Shown: positions 25,912-35,191 of the stretch, one piece after another
Position numbering within the stretch: position 1 is the first letter of the stretch
Layout of the letters: each line of letters begins with the position of its first letter
Assembly: GCF_028994805.1 (NCBI RefSeq)
Contig: NZ_JAJQQP010000003.1
Location: forward strand, 281,145 to 345,144
Length of the DNA: 64,000 bases
From: Promicromonospora iranensis
GTDB taxonomy: Bacteria; Actinomycetota; Actinomycetes; Actinomycetales; Cellulomonadaceae
Direction: 5' to 3'
The notes under the pieces: generated by a model
What the model was told of the DNA's origin: nothing
The model's input: only the letters and a program-made list of their open reading frames with translations
Databases searched by the model: none
Position numbers and translations under genes: made by a program

Positions 25912-26835
25912 TCAGACTCGGACTACCACCTTGCCGCGCGTGTGGCCCGTCTCGTTGGCCCGGTGCGCTTCGGCGGCGTCGGCCAGGTCGAACACCTGCG
26001 CGACCTCCACCGACAGCTTGCCGGCGTCGAAGAGCGCGGTGAGGGCGTCGAGGTCCGCCGTGGACGGGCGCACCCAGAGGTAGTGCCCGCCGTGCTCGGT
26101 GCGGGCTGTGGCGTCCGTGATCGACGCGATGGTGCCGCCGTCGGCCAGCACCTCGGCGCTGGTGGCGACGGCCTCGCCGCCGGCGAAGTCGAGGGCGACG
26201 TCGACGCCGTCGGGCGCGACGGAGCGGACCCGGTCCGCGAGACCGTCGCCGTAGGTGACCGGTTCGGCGCCGAGCGCGCGCAGGAACTCGTGGTTGCCCT
26301 CGCTCGCGGTGCCGATGACGCGGGCGCCCAGTGCCTTGGCGAGCTGCACGGCGAACGCGCCGACGCCGCCGGCCGCCGCGTGCACCAGCACGGTCTGCCC
26401 CTCGGTGACCCCGGCACGCCGGATCGCCTGGTACGCGGTGAGGCCCGCGAGCGGTACCGCCGCCGCCTCCTCGAAGCTCAGGGACGCCGGCTTGCGCGCC
26501 AGGGTGCGCACCGGCGCCGCGACGAGCTCGGCGAACGTGCCGCCCTGCACCGTGTCCTTGCGCACGTAGCCGTACACCTCGTCGCCGACCTGGAACTCAG
26601 GGGTGTCCAGGCCGACCTGCTCGACGACGCCCGCGACGTCCCAGCCCGGGATCGCGGGGAACGTCGTGTCGATCAGGCCCTCCAGGTAGCCCTGGCGGAT
26701 CTTCCAGTCGACCGGGTTCACCGAGGCGGCCCTGACCCGGACGAGCAGGGTGTCGGGCCCGATGTGCGGGTCGGGCTGGTCGGAGAGCTCGAGGACGTCG
26801 GCGCTGCCGAACGTGGAATACGTGATGGCTCGCAT
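25912..26835 (-). CDS. NADP-dependent quinone oxidoreductase, zinc-free MDR family
   Basis: A 307-aa medium-chain dehydrogenase/reductase that lacks the structural and catalytic zinc ligands, as in QOR. Landmarks: VRVRAASVNPVDWKIRQG, FPAIPGWDVAGVVEQVG, and the nucleotide-binding VLVHAAAGGVGAFAVQLAKA (about residues 150-169). It probably reduces quinones or other activated alkenes with NADPH. It stands alone and ends just beyond a family A palindrome. Confidence 0.9.
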   Translation of the reverse strand: MRAITYSTFGSADVLELSDQPDPHIGPDTLLVRVRAASVNPVDWKIRQGYLEGLIDTTFPAIPGWDVAGVVEQVGLDTPEFQVGDEVYGYVRKDTVQGGTFAELVAAPVRTLARKPASLSFEEAAAVPLAGLTAYQAIRRAGVTEGQTVLVHAAAGGVGAFAVQLAKALGARVIGTASEGNHEFLRALGAEPVTYGDGLADRVRSVAPDGVDVALDFAGGEAVATSAEVLADGGTIASITDATARTEHGGHYLWVRPSTADLDALTALFDAGKLSVEVAQVFDLADAAEAHRANETGHTRGKVVVRV

Positions 26836-26904
26836 GTCAGCGACAACCCGCCCGGCGGACGCGGGTATTCCGTGACCGCCGGGCGGGCCGCCGCACAGGC
26901 CCGC

Positions 26905-27894
26905 TCAGTCCAGCCGCAGGCGCGTGACCCAGTACGCGGTGTCGTCCTCGGGCGTCGTCGTGAACCGGGCGTTCGGCAGGTACAGCGCACCGGCGAAGCG
27001 GGCGATGGTGGTGGGGGTGTCGAAGTCGTCGCTGGTGCGGGTCTGCACCACCCGCCCGGAGGACGCCGTCCGGTCGAGCCGCACGGTCGACACCTGGTTC
27101 CGGGTGTTCTGCGCGACGTAGAGCGTGCGACCGGTACGGAGCATCCCGTCGCCGTCCGTGAGCTTCGTGTCGCCGAGGTCCACCCGGTCGGCGTGCCCGT
27201 TGTCCGGGTCCACCCGGAAGAGGTCACCGGTCGTCGAGTTCACGACGAGGAGCGCCTTCCCGTCGGGCGAGGTCGTGATGCCGTTGGCGTTGAACCCGTC
27301 GACCTGCTCCCAGTCGCCGTGCAGGACCAGCTCGTCCGACGTGTCGGTGGGCTCGCCGCGCGGCCCCAGGTGCAGCCGGTGGACGACGGCGCGCTGGGAG
27401 TCGGTGAAGTAGGCGTGGTCGTCGGTCAGCACGACGTCGTTCACGAAGCCGCCGCCGAGGTCGTACGTCGCGAGGACCTCGCCCGTACGCCCGTCGACGA
27501 CCCGCGCGTCGCCGGCGGTGCCGCCCGAGACGAACAGGCGGCCGCGAGCGTCGACGGCGAGCCCCACCGACGGCGTGCCGGGACCCTGGCTGATCAGCTC
27601 GCCCTCGCCGGTCACGAGGTCGGCGCGGTAGATGTCGCCGTCGGCGAGCGAGCCGAACCATGCGTACGGGCCTGCCGTCGCGATGCCTTCGGGCCGGAAG
27701 GCGTCGGGCAGGTCGATGCGCTCCGGGAGGTCGATCTGGGGAAAGGGGTCGCGCAGGCCGTGGGCGAGCTGCTGCGCGGGGGAGCCGCTGGGGGCGGCCC
27801 CGGGTGCGGCGACCGCTGTCGCCGGGACTGCCGCGAGCGTGATCGCGGCAAGGATGGCCGTAGGGGCGGCCAGACGCTGGGGGTACCTGAACAT
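26905..27894 (-). CDS. Secreted beta-propeller (SMP-30-like) protein
   Basis: A 329-aa exported protein. The N-terminal Sec signal (MFRYPQRLAAPTAILAAITL, cleavage after AVAA near residue 29) has no lipobox. The mature part shows repeated strands of the SMP-30/NHL type: RPEGIATAGPYAWFGSLADG, PSVGLAVDARGRLFVSGG, DGFNANGITTSPDGKALLVV and GDGMLRTGRTLYVAQN. The ATG at 27892-27894 has GGAGGA about 5 nt upstream, so a longer open frame reaching 28446 is not used. Lactonase activity is possible but no catalytic residues can be assigned with confidence. Confidence 0.82.
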   Translation of the reverse strand: MFRYPQRLAAPTAILAAITLAAVPATAVAAPGAAPSGSPAQQLAHGLRDPFPQIDLPERIDLPDAFRPEGIATAGPYAWFGSLADGDIYRADLVTGEGELISQGPGTPSVGLAVDARGRLFVSGGTAGDARVVDGRTGEVLATYDLGGGFVNDVVLTDDHAYFTDSQRAVVHRLHLGPRGEPTDTSDELVLHGDWEQVDGFNANGITTSPDGKALLVVNSTTGDLFRVDPDNGHADRVDLGDTKLTDGDGMLRTGRTLYVAQNTRNQVSTVRLDRTASSGRVVQTRTSDDFDTPTTIARFAGALYLPNARFTTTPEDDTAYWVTRLRLD

Positions 27895-28019
27895 CTCTGT
27901 CCTCCGTCCGTCGGGCAACACCGTACGTCGGTAGCCCGCCGAAGTGGAGGGAAACAGCGTAAAAGTGTGCCAAGCGGGCGACGCCCGAGAACGCCGGGCC
28001 CGATGCGCGGCCTGCCGGG

Positions 28020-30521
28020 TCACTTCTGCCCGGGCACCTCGACCACCACGTCGTGCGGCGACTTGTCCGGGCGCCAGCCGCGCCACACGGAGTGCCGCAT
28101 CCGCCGCTCGCCCGACGCGCCGTCGCTGCCCTCCGCCCAGTCGGCGTACGTCACCTCGCCCACCAGCTTGGGCGTCACCCAGCGGGCGTCCGACGCATCG
28201 TCCGTCGGCACGCCCGACGCGCCGGGTGTCTTGCGCTCCATGCTCCGCAGCTGGGCGGTGATCTCGCGGCGCTCGCGCTCGGTGAAGCCCGTGCCGACCC
28301 GTCCGACGTAGCGCAGGCCGTCGCCGTCCGCGCCGTCGTCGGGCACCGCCATGAGGAGGGAGCCCATGACCGAGGAGTTCGCCCGGCCCGGCCGCCAGCC
28401 CACGATGACGACCTCCTGCATGGCGCTGTGCTTGAGCTTGAGCCACTCGCGTGAGCGGCGTTGCGCGTAGGTGGAGGTGCGGCGCTTGGCGACGACGCCC
28501 TCCAGACGCAGGGTGCGCGAGGTGCGCAGGGCGGCGTCGAGGTCACCGTCGAACACGGGCGGGAGATGGACGGGGGCGTGGGGCGTGACGAGGGACTCCA
28601 GCAGCTCGCGCCGCTCGGTCCAGGGGCGGTGCGTGACGTCGTCGCCGTCGGCCTGCAGGACGTCGAAGAGCATGAGGTCCACCTGGACGCGGGCCCGGGC
28701 GCGTGCGACGTCACGCTCCTTGCGGAGGTTGGCGCGGAGCTGGAGCCGGCGGAAGTCGGGGCGGCCGTCGCGGTCGAGCGCGACGATCTCGCCGTCGAGC
28801 ACGACCGGGAGCCGGGCCGGGTCGACCTGGTCCGCGAGCGCGGCCAGCTCGGGGAAGGTGACCGTGAGGTCCTGGCCGGAGCGGCTGACGAGGCGCACGG
28901 TCTCGGCGTCCTGGACGTGGGCGAGGGTGCGGAACCCGTCCCACTTCATCTCGAACATCCAGTCGTCGGGCTCGGTCAGCTCGCCGGGCGCGGCGTTGGT
29001 GGCGAGCATGGGCCGCTGTGCTTTCTGCCCGGTCCCGGTCCGGGCCTTCGGTGCGGGGGAGGGCTCAGCGCTCGACGCGTTCGGGGAGCCCGGCTGGGCC
29101 TTGGTGAGGTGGATGAGCCAGTTGTTCTCGGCGTCACCGTCACGGCCGCCCGTGCGGATCAGGGCCAGACGGCGGGAGCCGCGCTCGGCGGAGCGGAGGG
29201 TGACGATCACCTCGTCGTCACGCCACTTCTCGAGCTCGTAGGTGCCGGAGTCCCAGATGGTGACCTCGCCGGCCCCGTACTCGCCGCTCGGGATGGTGCC
29301 CTCGAAGGAGCCGTACTCCAGCGGGTGGTCCTCGGTCTGCACGGCCAGGTGGTTCTTGGCCGGATCGGTCGGTTCGCCGCGGGGGAGGGCCCAGCTCACG
29401 AGCACGCCGTCGTGCTCGAGGCGGAAGTCCCAGTGCAGACGGCGGGCATGGTGCTCCTGGATGACGAAGGTGGGTTCGTCGGTGGTCGAGCCCGCCCCGG
29501 TGGTCGAGCTGGTGGAGACCTGCGTCTCCGGTCCGAACGGCTCGGGGGTCCTGGCCGGGTCGCGCTTGGTCCGGTAGGTCTCCAGCTTCTGGAAGGTGGC
29601 CAGGCGCTCCGGCGTCGGCTCCAGGGCGGAGAGGTGGCCCTCCAGGAGCGGGGCGAGCAGGTCGCCGTCGGCCTCGACGCGCGCCACCACCTCTTCGGGC
29701 GTGAGCTGGGCGAGGTCGGGGTCGTCGAGCTCCTCCCACGTGCGGGGCGCGGCGACCCACGGCCGGTCGAGGCCGCGCAGGGAGTAGGGGGTGATGGTGG
29801 TCTTGCTGCCGTTGTTCTGCGACCAGTCGACCAGCACCTTGCCCTGGCGCAGGCTCTTGCTCATGTCGCTGACGACGAGGTCGGGGTGCTCGGACTCGAG
29901 GTAGCGGGCTAGCTCGTGCGCGACGGCGGAGACGGCGTCGGAGTCGAGGCGGCTGTCCTGGGCCTTGCCCAGTGCCGCGTAGAGGTGGATGCCCTTGGAA
30001 CCGGACGTCACCGGGTACGGCTCCAGGCCCATGCCCTGCAGGATCTCGCGGGCCCAGCGGGCGACCTGTGCGCACTCGGCCAGCCCCGCGCCGGGACCGG
30101 GGTCGAGGTCGAGCACCAGGCGGTCGGGGTCGAGGCGGGCGCCCGTGCGGCCGAACTGCCACTGCGGCGTGTGCAGCTCGAGGGTCGCCGTCTGGCCCAG
30201 CCAGGTCAGGGTCGCGAGGTCGTTGACCAGCACGTAGTCGTTCGCCGAGGACTTGTGCTGGATCGACCGTCGCTTGACCCAGTCGGGGGTCGAGGCGTCG
30301 AGGTTCTTCTGGAAGAACATCTGCCCGCCCGTGCCGTCGGGCCACCGCTTGCGGGTGGCGGGCCGGTTCGCGGCGTGCGGCAGCAGCACGGGCGCCACCT
30401 GCGTCAGGTAGTGCAGCACCTCGCCCTTGGTGGTCCCCGACGCCGGGAACATGACCTTGTCGAGGTTGCTCAGGCGCAGGCGGTGCCCCTCGACCGAGAC
30501 CGTCTGCTGTGTGGACGCCAT
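28020..30521 (-). CDS. ligD: ATP-dependent DNA ligase LigD (polymerase-PE-ligase)
   Basis: Multifunctional enzyme of bacterial non-homologous end joining, 833 aa. The N-terminal polymerase/primase domain (about 1-290) has the metal-binding pair D138-L-D140; the central 3'-phosphoesterase domain begins near FVIQEHHARRLHWDFRLEHD; the C-terminal ATP-dependent ligase has the nucleotidyl-accepting Lys526 in MFEMKWDGFR. This domain order is that of mycobacterial LigD, unlike Pseudomonas, where the ligase is central. It is divergent from a mycoredoxin-like gene and ku, which supplies its partner. Confidence 0.96.
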   Translation of the reverse strand: MASTQQTVSVEGHRLRLSNLDKVMFPASGTTKGEVLHYLTQVAPVLLPHAANRPATRKRWPDGTGGQMFFQKNLDASTPDWVKRRSIQHKSSANDYVLVNDLATLTWLGQTATLELHTPQWQFGRTGARLDPDRLVLDLDPGPGAGLAECAQVARWAREILQGMGLEPYPVTSGSKGIHLYAALGKAQDSRLDSDAVSAVAHELARYLESEHPDLVVSDMSKSLRQGKVLVDWSQNNGSKTTITPYSLRGLDRPWVAAPRTWEELDDPDLAQLTPEEVVARVEADGDLLAPLLEGHLSALEPTPERLATFQKLETYRTKRDPARTPEPFGPETQVSTSSTTGAGSTTDEPTFVIQEHHARRLHWDFRLEHDGVLVSWALPRGEPTDPAKNHLAVQTEDHPLEYGSFEGTIPSGEYGAGEVTIWDSGTYELEKWRDDEVIVTLRSAERGSRRLALIRTGGRDGDAENNWLIHLTKAQPGSPNASSAEPSPAPKARTGTGQKAQRPMLATNAAPGELTEPDDWMFEMKWDGFRTLAHVQDAETVRLVSRSGQDLTVTFPELAALADQVDPARLPVVLDGEIVALDRDGRPDFRRLQLRANLRKERDVARARARVQVDLMLFDVLQADGDDVTHRPWTERRELLESLVTPHAPVHLPPVFDGDLDAALRTSRTLRLEGVVAKRRTSTYAQRRSREWLKLKHSAMQEVVIVGWRPGRANSSVMGSLLMAVPDDGADGDGLRYVGRVGTGFTERERREITAQLRSMERKTPGASGVPTDDASDARWVTPKLVGEVTYADWAEGSDGASGERRMRHSVWRGWRPDKSPHDVVVEVPGQK

Positions 30522-30608
30522 CCCACCATCGTGCCGCCGGTCGGTGCGTCTCGCCCAGGGTCGGCGAGATCACGTGCCGGAGGGTCGTGACCGTGGTGGG
30601 AACTCCGC

Positions 30609-30614
30609 TAGGCT
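30609..30614 (+). promoter_or_regulatory. -10 element, leaderless mycoredoxin-like gene
   Basis: TAGGCT ends 7 nt before GTG 30622. Confidence 0.5.
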
Positions 30615-30621
30615 CCGGCGA

Positions 30622-30945
30622 GTGATTTCGGATGACCTCGCGATCGACGTGTTCGCAGCGTCCAGGGCGACTGCACGAGACACCTCTTCGATCGCCCGAC
30701 CCCAGCAGCTCACCGTCTACGGCGCCGAGTGGTGCCGTGACTGCCGCCGCAGCAAGGCGGTGCTCGACGTCCGGCGGGTGGACTACGTCTACGTGGACCT
30801 CGCCGCCCAGCCCGCCCGCGCGGACGAGGCCGAGGCCCTGACCGGGCGAAAGAGCATCCCGGTGCTGGTGTTCCCCGACGGCGAGCACCTCGTGGAGCCC
30901 ACCAACGCGGAGCTCTGCGCGAAGCTGGACCGCGCGGGCCTCTGA
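30622..30945 (+). CDS. Glutaredoxin/mycoredoxin-like protein
   Basis: A 107-aa thioredoxin-fold protein with the active-site pair C38-R-D-C41 in VYGAEWCRDCRRSKAVLD and the cis-Pro segment KSIPVLVFPDGEHLVEP. It has an N-terminal extension of about 28 residues compared with the core fold; the leaderless GTG fixes the start. Mycoredoxins use mycothiol to reduce mixed disulfides. It sits between divergent ligD and ku, perhaps by chance, though redox protection linked to DNA repair is conceivable. Confidence 0.85.
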   Translation: MISDDLAIDVFAASRATARDTSSIARPQQLTVYGAEWCRDCRRSKAVLDVRRVDYVYVDLAAQPARADEAEALTGRKSIPVLVFPDGEHLVEPTNAELCAKLDRAGL

Positions 30946-31023
30946 CGCCTTCCACCGCCGCCCGCGGCGTCGGCCCAGACCGAAACCTGGGCATGTGGTG
31001 CGCTTGGGGCGCACCATAGAAGG

Positions 31024-31914
31024 ATGAGGGCTATCTGGAAGGGTGCCGTGACCTTCGGCCTCGTCAACGTTCCGGTCAAGCTGTACAGCGCGACCGAGGA
31101 CCATGACGTCCAGCTGCACCAGGTACACGACGCCGACGGTGGACGTATCCGGTACAAGCGCGTGTGCGAGATCGACGGCGAAGTGGTGCCGTACGAGCAC
31201 ATCGACCGCGCTTACGACGACGGTGAGCGCACGGTGGTGCTCACCAAGAAGGACCTCGCCGATCTCCCGGCCGAACGGGACCGCGAGATCTCGGTGGTGG
31301 AGTTCGTGCCCACCGAGCAGATCGACCCGATCATGCTCGACCGGACGTACTACCTCGAGCCCGACTCCAAGTCCACGAAGGCGTACGTGCTGCTGCGCCG
31401 CACGCTGGAGGAGACCGAACGCACCGCCGTCGTGAAGTTCGCGCTCCGGCAGCGCACCCGGCTGGCCGCACTGCGGGTGCGGGACGAGGTGCTCGTGCTG
31501 CAGACCCTCCTGTGGGCCGACGAGGTCCGCGAGGCCGCGTTCCCGTCCCTCGACGAGCCGGCGAAGGTCTCCGACAAGGAGCTCGCGATGTCGGCCCAGC
31601 TCGTCAGCAGCTTCGAGGCGGACTTCACGCCCGAGGACTACGAGGACGAGTACCAGGTGCAGCTGCGCAAGCTCGTCGAGGCCAAGCTCGAGGCGGGCGA
31701 GACCGTCGACACGGCCGCGACGTTCGGCGAGGCCCCCGAGGGGGAGGAGGGCGAGGGCGCCGAGGTGGTCGACCTCATGGAGGCCCTCAAACGCAGCGTG
31801 GCGGAGTCGAAGTCCAAGTCGTCGTCCGGGTCGTCGTCGAAGTCCGGTTCGCGCTCGACCTCGAAGGCGAAGTCCCCGTCGAAGTCCCGGTCGAAGTCTC
31901 AGAAGGCGGGCTGA
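31024..31914 (+). CDS. ku: Ku protein, non-homologous end joining
   Basis: Homodimeric DNA-end-binding ring that recruits LigD. The 296-aa product starts MRAIWKGAVTFGLVNVPVKL, the universal bacterial Ku N-terminus, and carries the RYKRVCEIDGEVV bridge region. After about residue 255 it has a Lys/Ser-rich tail built from SKS-type repeats, a form of the basic extension that in other actinobacteria helps the protein load inward on DNA. The start is at ATG 31024 with AAGG immediately upstream. The locus contains every core NHEJ component. Confidence 0.96.
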   Translation: MRAIWKGAVTFGLVNVPVKLYSATEDHDVQLHQVHDADGGRIRYKRVCEIDGEVVPYEHIDRAYDDGERTVVLTKKDLADLPAERDREISVVEFVPTEQIDPIMLDRTYYLEPDSKSTKAYVLLRRTLEETERTAVVKFALRQRTRLAALRVRDEVLVLQTLLWADEVREAAFPSLDEPAKVSDKELAMSAQLVSSFEADFTPEDYEDEYQVQLRKLVEAKLEAGETVDTAATFGEAPEGEEGEGAEVVDLMEALKRSVAESKSKSSSGSSSKSGSRSTSKAKSPSKSRSKSQKAG

Positions 31915-31920
31915 CCCGGC

Positions 31921-32418
31921 TCAACCACGCAGCCGCTCCGCCAGGCCGCGCTCGCCCGCCCGCATCACGCGGGCGTGCGCCCAGGCGAGCGGGCCGGGAC
32001 CGATCCGGGCCGCGGCGCGGAACCAGGCGGGGACCGGGGACACCTGCCAGAGGAGCTGGACCTCGGTCGAGACCCCTGCTCCCGCCCCACCGGCCCGCAC
32101 CTCGGACACCGTCACCTCGGCGCTGCCCTCCAGATCGCCGACCACGTCGAGCAGCGCACGGCCGGGCACGCCGTCGGACGGCGCCGTCGTCCGCCTCAGG
32201 TCGAGCCGAAACCGTAGCGAGTACCCGAGCGGGCTGCGGACCTGCAGCCGGGCCCACGCCCCGGGCCCGGCGAGCCCGTCCGGTCCGACGACGGGGCGGG
32301 TCTGTGACGCGGTGAGTCCCGGCCACCAGTCGGGCCAGGTGAACCGGGGGTCGGCGAGCACCGACCAGACCTGCGCCACGGGCGCGGCCGGGCGCCAGAC
32401 GGATCGAAGTGTGAACAT
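31921..32418 (-). CDS. SRPBCC-family (polyketide cyclase-like) protein
   Basis: A 165-aa helix-grip-fold protein. The N-terminus MFTLRSVWRPAAPVAQVWSV and the following WPDWWPGL are typical of SRPBCC/START-like proteins, which hold hydrophobic ligands in a deep cavity; no catalytic residue is evident. ATG at 32416-32418 is the first sensible start, and the open frame beyond it runs antisense through the phosphoesterase. It is convergent with ku, 6 bp apart, and appears to be transcribed alone. Confidence 0.75.
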   Translation of the reverse strand: MFTLRSVWRPAAPVAQVWSVLADPRFTWPDWWPGLTASQTRPVVGPDGLAGPGAWARLQVRSPLGYSLRFRLDLRRTTAPSDGVPGRALLDVVGDLEGSAEVTVSEVRAGGAGAGVSTEVQLLWQVSPVPAWFRAAARIGPGPLAWAHARVMRAGERGLAERLRG

Positions 32419-32679
32419 CGGGCCATCGTGCCGCCCGGGGAGCCGAGCCGACAGCCGCCGTCCCGCCGAACCGCAAGTTGGTCGCCGGTCTGGCCGCCGA
32501 GCCGCAAGATCCGCGTCGATGTTGGTGCGCGGCGACGTGTTCGCATCGGTTCGGCGCCGGAGGACCCCTCTGAGTTGCGGCTCGGCGCCGGACCAGGCCG
32601 GCCAGGTTGCGCCTCGTTCGCCAGGGCGACCGCGCGGACACGTCGCATGTCCGACACGTCGCATGACAAGGTAGAGCCG

Positions 32680-34350
32680 ATGAGTCGCAACAACCCGCCC
32701 CGCTGGCTGCGGTGGACCCTGGCCGCCGTGGCGGCAGTTCTGGTGTGCGTGACGTTCGGGATCACGACGGCGAAGGCAGACCTGAGCCTCGGCCCGCACG
32801 AGGCCACCTATACCGTCACGGCGAACGACCGGCTGATCGCAGACCTCGGCCCGCTGGGCACCGTGGTCACGGACTCCCCGCTGCCGTTCACGCTCGGTGT
32901 GCGGATCACGGTCCACGAGATCCCCGCCGATCTCGCGGCAGTGGACACCGCCAGCTTCGACGCCCTCGCCGGCGACCTCGACGGGTATCTCCAGTTCTTC
33001 GACACCCCGCAGCAGACCGTGCGCACCGTGGCGTGGGCGCTGATCTGGGACGCCGTGCGCGGCACCGGTACCGCGGCGCTGGTGCTGGTCGTGGCCGGCC
33101 TCGGGCTGCGGGCCCTGCTCGGGCCCGCCCGACGGCGGGATCTCTCCCGGACGCTGGTGCCGCGTACGTGGCAGATCACCGGCGCCGTGCTCGTCACCGT
33201 GCTCGTGGCCGGAACCGTCACGTCGAGCGCCGGGCCCGAGGAGCGCGCCGCGCTGCCCGCCTCGCCGGTGTTCGCGGGGACGGCACTGGAGGGTGCGCGG
33301 ATCACCGGCCGGCTGGCGGGCGTGATCGACACGTACAGCGGCCAGCTGGTGGAGACCTATCAGGCCAACGAGGTGTTCTACGCCGGGGCGCGGGAGCGGC
33401 TGAACGAGGCGTGGGACGCGCGGGTCGCGGAGCAGGAGGCGGCGGAGGCGGCGCAAGGGCCTCCGGCGTCGGAGAGCCCGGAGGAGACCGACTACGTGAC
33501 GCTCCTGCTGGTCTCGGACCTGCACTGCAACACGGGCATGACACCCCTGATCCGTGATCTGGCCGACCGGCTGGGACCGGACGTCATGCTCAACGCGGGG
33601 GACACGACGATCAACGGCACGAGCGTGGAGTCGGTGTGCGTGGACTCGTTCGCGTCCGCGGTTCCCGACGGTGTGCCGTTCGTGGTCTCGGACGGCAACC
33701 ACGACTCCCGCCTGACGACGGCGACGGAGCTGGCGAACCGCCAGATCGTGCTGGACGGCGACGTGGTCGAGGTGGAGGGGGTGCGGATCCTCGGTGACCG
33801 GGACCCCCTGGAGACGCGGATCGGCGGCGGCACCATGCTGGCCCGCGAGGAGACACCGGAACAGGCGGGCGAGCGGCTGCGGGACGTGGCGTGCGAGGCG
33901 GCGGGAGAGCCGGGCCTCGGGGGGTTCACCGGGGAGGACCGGGTCGACCTGCTGCTGATCCACCAGCCCGCCGTCGGCGACCCCGCGCTGGAGTCGGGCT
34001 GCGTGCCGTTCCAGATCTCGGGGCACATGCACAAGCGGATCGGGCCGGACGTCGTCGGGTACGGCGTGCGGTACGTGAACGCGAGCACCGGCGGGGCGAC
34101 GAAGGGCAACACGTCGGTGGGGCCCCTGCGGGACTCCTCGGAGATGACGGTGCTGCGGTTCGACCCGGAGCGGCGTCGGTTCGTGGACTGGCAGCTGGTC
34201 GAGGTCACCCCGGAGGGCGAGGCGTCGGTGAGCGAGCGGCAGCCGATCCCGCCGCCCGTCCCGCTGCCCGACGAGGTACCGGGCGACGACGGTGTGACGT
34301 CCGGCACCGGGTCCACGCCGTCGACCTCGCCGTCACCGACGGGCAACTAG
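32680..34350 (+). CDS. Membrane-anchored metallophosphoesterase
   Basis: A 556-aa protein with an N-terminal helix (LAAVAAVLVCVTFGITTA), an outer beta-rich region, two further helices around residues 125-145 and 165-190, and then an external calcineurin-like phosphoesterase domain. All metal motifs are visible: SDLHCN, NAGDTT, SDGNHDS and the late SGHMH. The C-terminus is a Pro/Ser/Thr tail. ATG 32680 precedes the first helix; ATG 32647 would add eleven residues. Substrate unknown. The 261-bp region upstream has a 12-bp inverted repeat (32496/32575) and a direct repeat ACGTCGCATG at 32640 and 32656. Confidence 0.84.
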   Translation: MSRNNPPRWLRWTLAAVAAVLVCVTFGITTAKADLSLGPHEATYTVTANDRLIADLGPLGTVVTDSPLPFTLGVRITVHEIPADLAAVDTASFDALAGDLDGYLQFFDTPQQTVRTVAWALIWDAVRGTGTAALVLVVAGLGLRALLGPARRRDLSRTLVPRTWQITGAVLVTVLVAGTVTSSAGPEERAALPASPVFAGTALEGARITGRLAGVIDTYSGQLVETYQANEVFYAGARERLNEAWDARVAEQEAAEAAQGPPASESPEETDYVTLLLVSDLHCNTGMTPLIRDLADRLGPDVMLNAGDTTINGTSVESVCVDSFASAVPDGVPFVVSDGNHDSRLTTATELANRQIVLDGDVVEVEGVRILGDRDPLETRIGGGTMLAREETPEQAGERLRDVACEAAGEPGLGGFTGEDRVDLLLIHQPAVGDPALESGCVPFQISGHMHKRIGPDVVGYGVRYVNASTGGATKGNTSVGPLRDSSEMTVLRFDPERRRFVDWQLVEVTPEGEASVSERQPIPPPVPLPDEVPGDDGVTSGTGSTPSTSPSPTGN

Positions 34351-34353
34351 GCT
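34348..34353 (+). promoter_or_regulatory. -10 element, leaderless DtxR-type gene
   Basis: TAGGCT ends 6 nt before GTG 34360. The TAG is also the stop codon of the phosphoesterase gene. Confidence 0.5.
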
Positions 34354-34359
34354 CGGGGT

Positions 34360-35112
34360 GTGGAGATCGCAACCGACCCGGCCGAGCTGACGCCCGTCGC
34401 CCAGGACTACCTGAAGGCGGTGTGGTCCGCCCAGGAGTGGTCGGACGAAAAGGTGACCACGAAGCATCTCGCCGACCGGCTGGGTGTGGGCGCCTCCACG
34501 GTGTCGGAGACGGTGCGTCGCCTGTCGGGCCAGGGACTGCTGGAGCACGAGCGGTACGGCGCGATCCGGCTGACCGACGACGGGCGCCGTCTGGCGCTGG
34601 CGATGGTGCGCAGGCACCGGCTCCTGGAGACGTTCCTCGTGGACCACCTCGGGTACGGCTGGGACGAGGTGCACGACGAGGCGGAGGTGCTGGAGCACGC
34701 GGTCTCGGACGTCTTCGTGGAGCGGATGGCCGAGCGGCTCGGCAACCCGACGCGTGATCCGCACGGGGACCCGATCCCCGCCGCGGACGGCACGGTGGTG
34801 CGGCCCGACGCGGTGCCCCTGTCGGCCATGCACGCGGGCGACGTCGGCACGGTGGTCCGCATCTCGGACGCGGACCCCGAGGCGCTGCGCTATCTCGCCG
34901 AGCTCGGCCTGGACCTGGACATGCGGGTCGAGGTGACGACGCGGCGCGAGTTCGCCGGCACGGTAGCGGTGTCCTGGACCTGCCCGGAGCCCGGGAGGCC
35001 GCAGGACGGCGCGGCAGGGACCTCGGGCACCGGTGAGCGGTCCGGCTCGGCCGAGCGGGTCGCCGATCTCGGTCTGCTGGCGGCCTCCCGCGTGTGGGTG
35101 GCGCAGGGGTAG
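34360..35112 (+). CDS. DtxR/MntR-family metal-dependent regulator
   Basis: A 250-aa repressor. The winged helix is at residues about 8-65 (LADRLGVGASTVSETVRRLS); the dimerisation and metal-binding domain follows (MVRRHRLLETFLVDHLGYGW, then HDEAEVLEHAVSD with candidate ligands), and the C-terminal SH3-like/FeoA domain spans from about 150. This last domain contains a Gly/Ser/Pro insert of roughly 30 residues near the end. Manganese or iron is the likely co-repressor. Whether it or another DtxR protein binds the iron box at 23099 cannot be decided here. Confidence 0.9.
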   Translation: MEIATDPAELTPVAQDYLKAVWSAQEWSDEKVTTKHLADRLGVGASTVSETVRRLSGQGLLEHERYGAIRLTDDGRRLALAMVRRHRLLETFLVDHLGYGWDEVHDEAEVLEHAVSDVFVERMAERLGNPTRDPHGDPIPAADGTVVRPDAVPLSAMHAGDVGTVVRISDADPEALRYLAELGLDLDMRVEVTTRREFAGTVAVSWTCPEPGRPQDGAAGTSGTGERSGSAERVADLGLLAASRVWVAQG

Positions 35113-35191
35113 TCTCCTCCCCGTTCCCTCGTGCTCGTCGCCGGTGTCGCCGACGGTCCCCCCGAATCGATACGACACTCCTGGAGACCCC

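Noticed and set aside
28447-29912. Plus-strand frame of 483 codons opposite ligD
   Set aside because: No domain; it mirrors the ligD coding sequence.
32496-32586. 12-bp inverted repeat upstream of the metallophosphoesterase
   Set aside because: Arms are 67 bp apart and made of common GC-rich words, so chance cannot be excluded.
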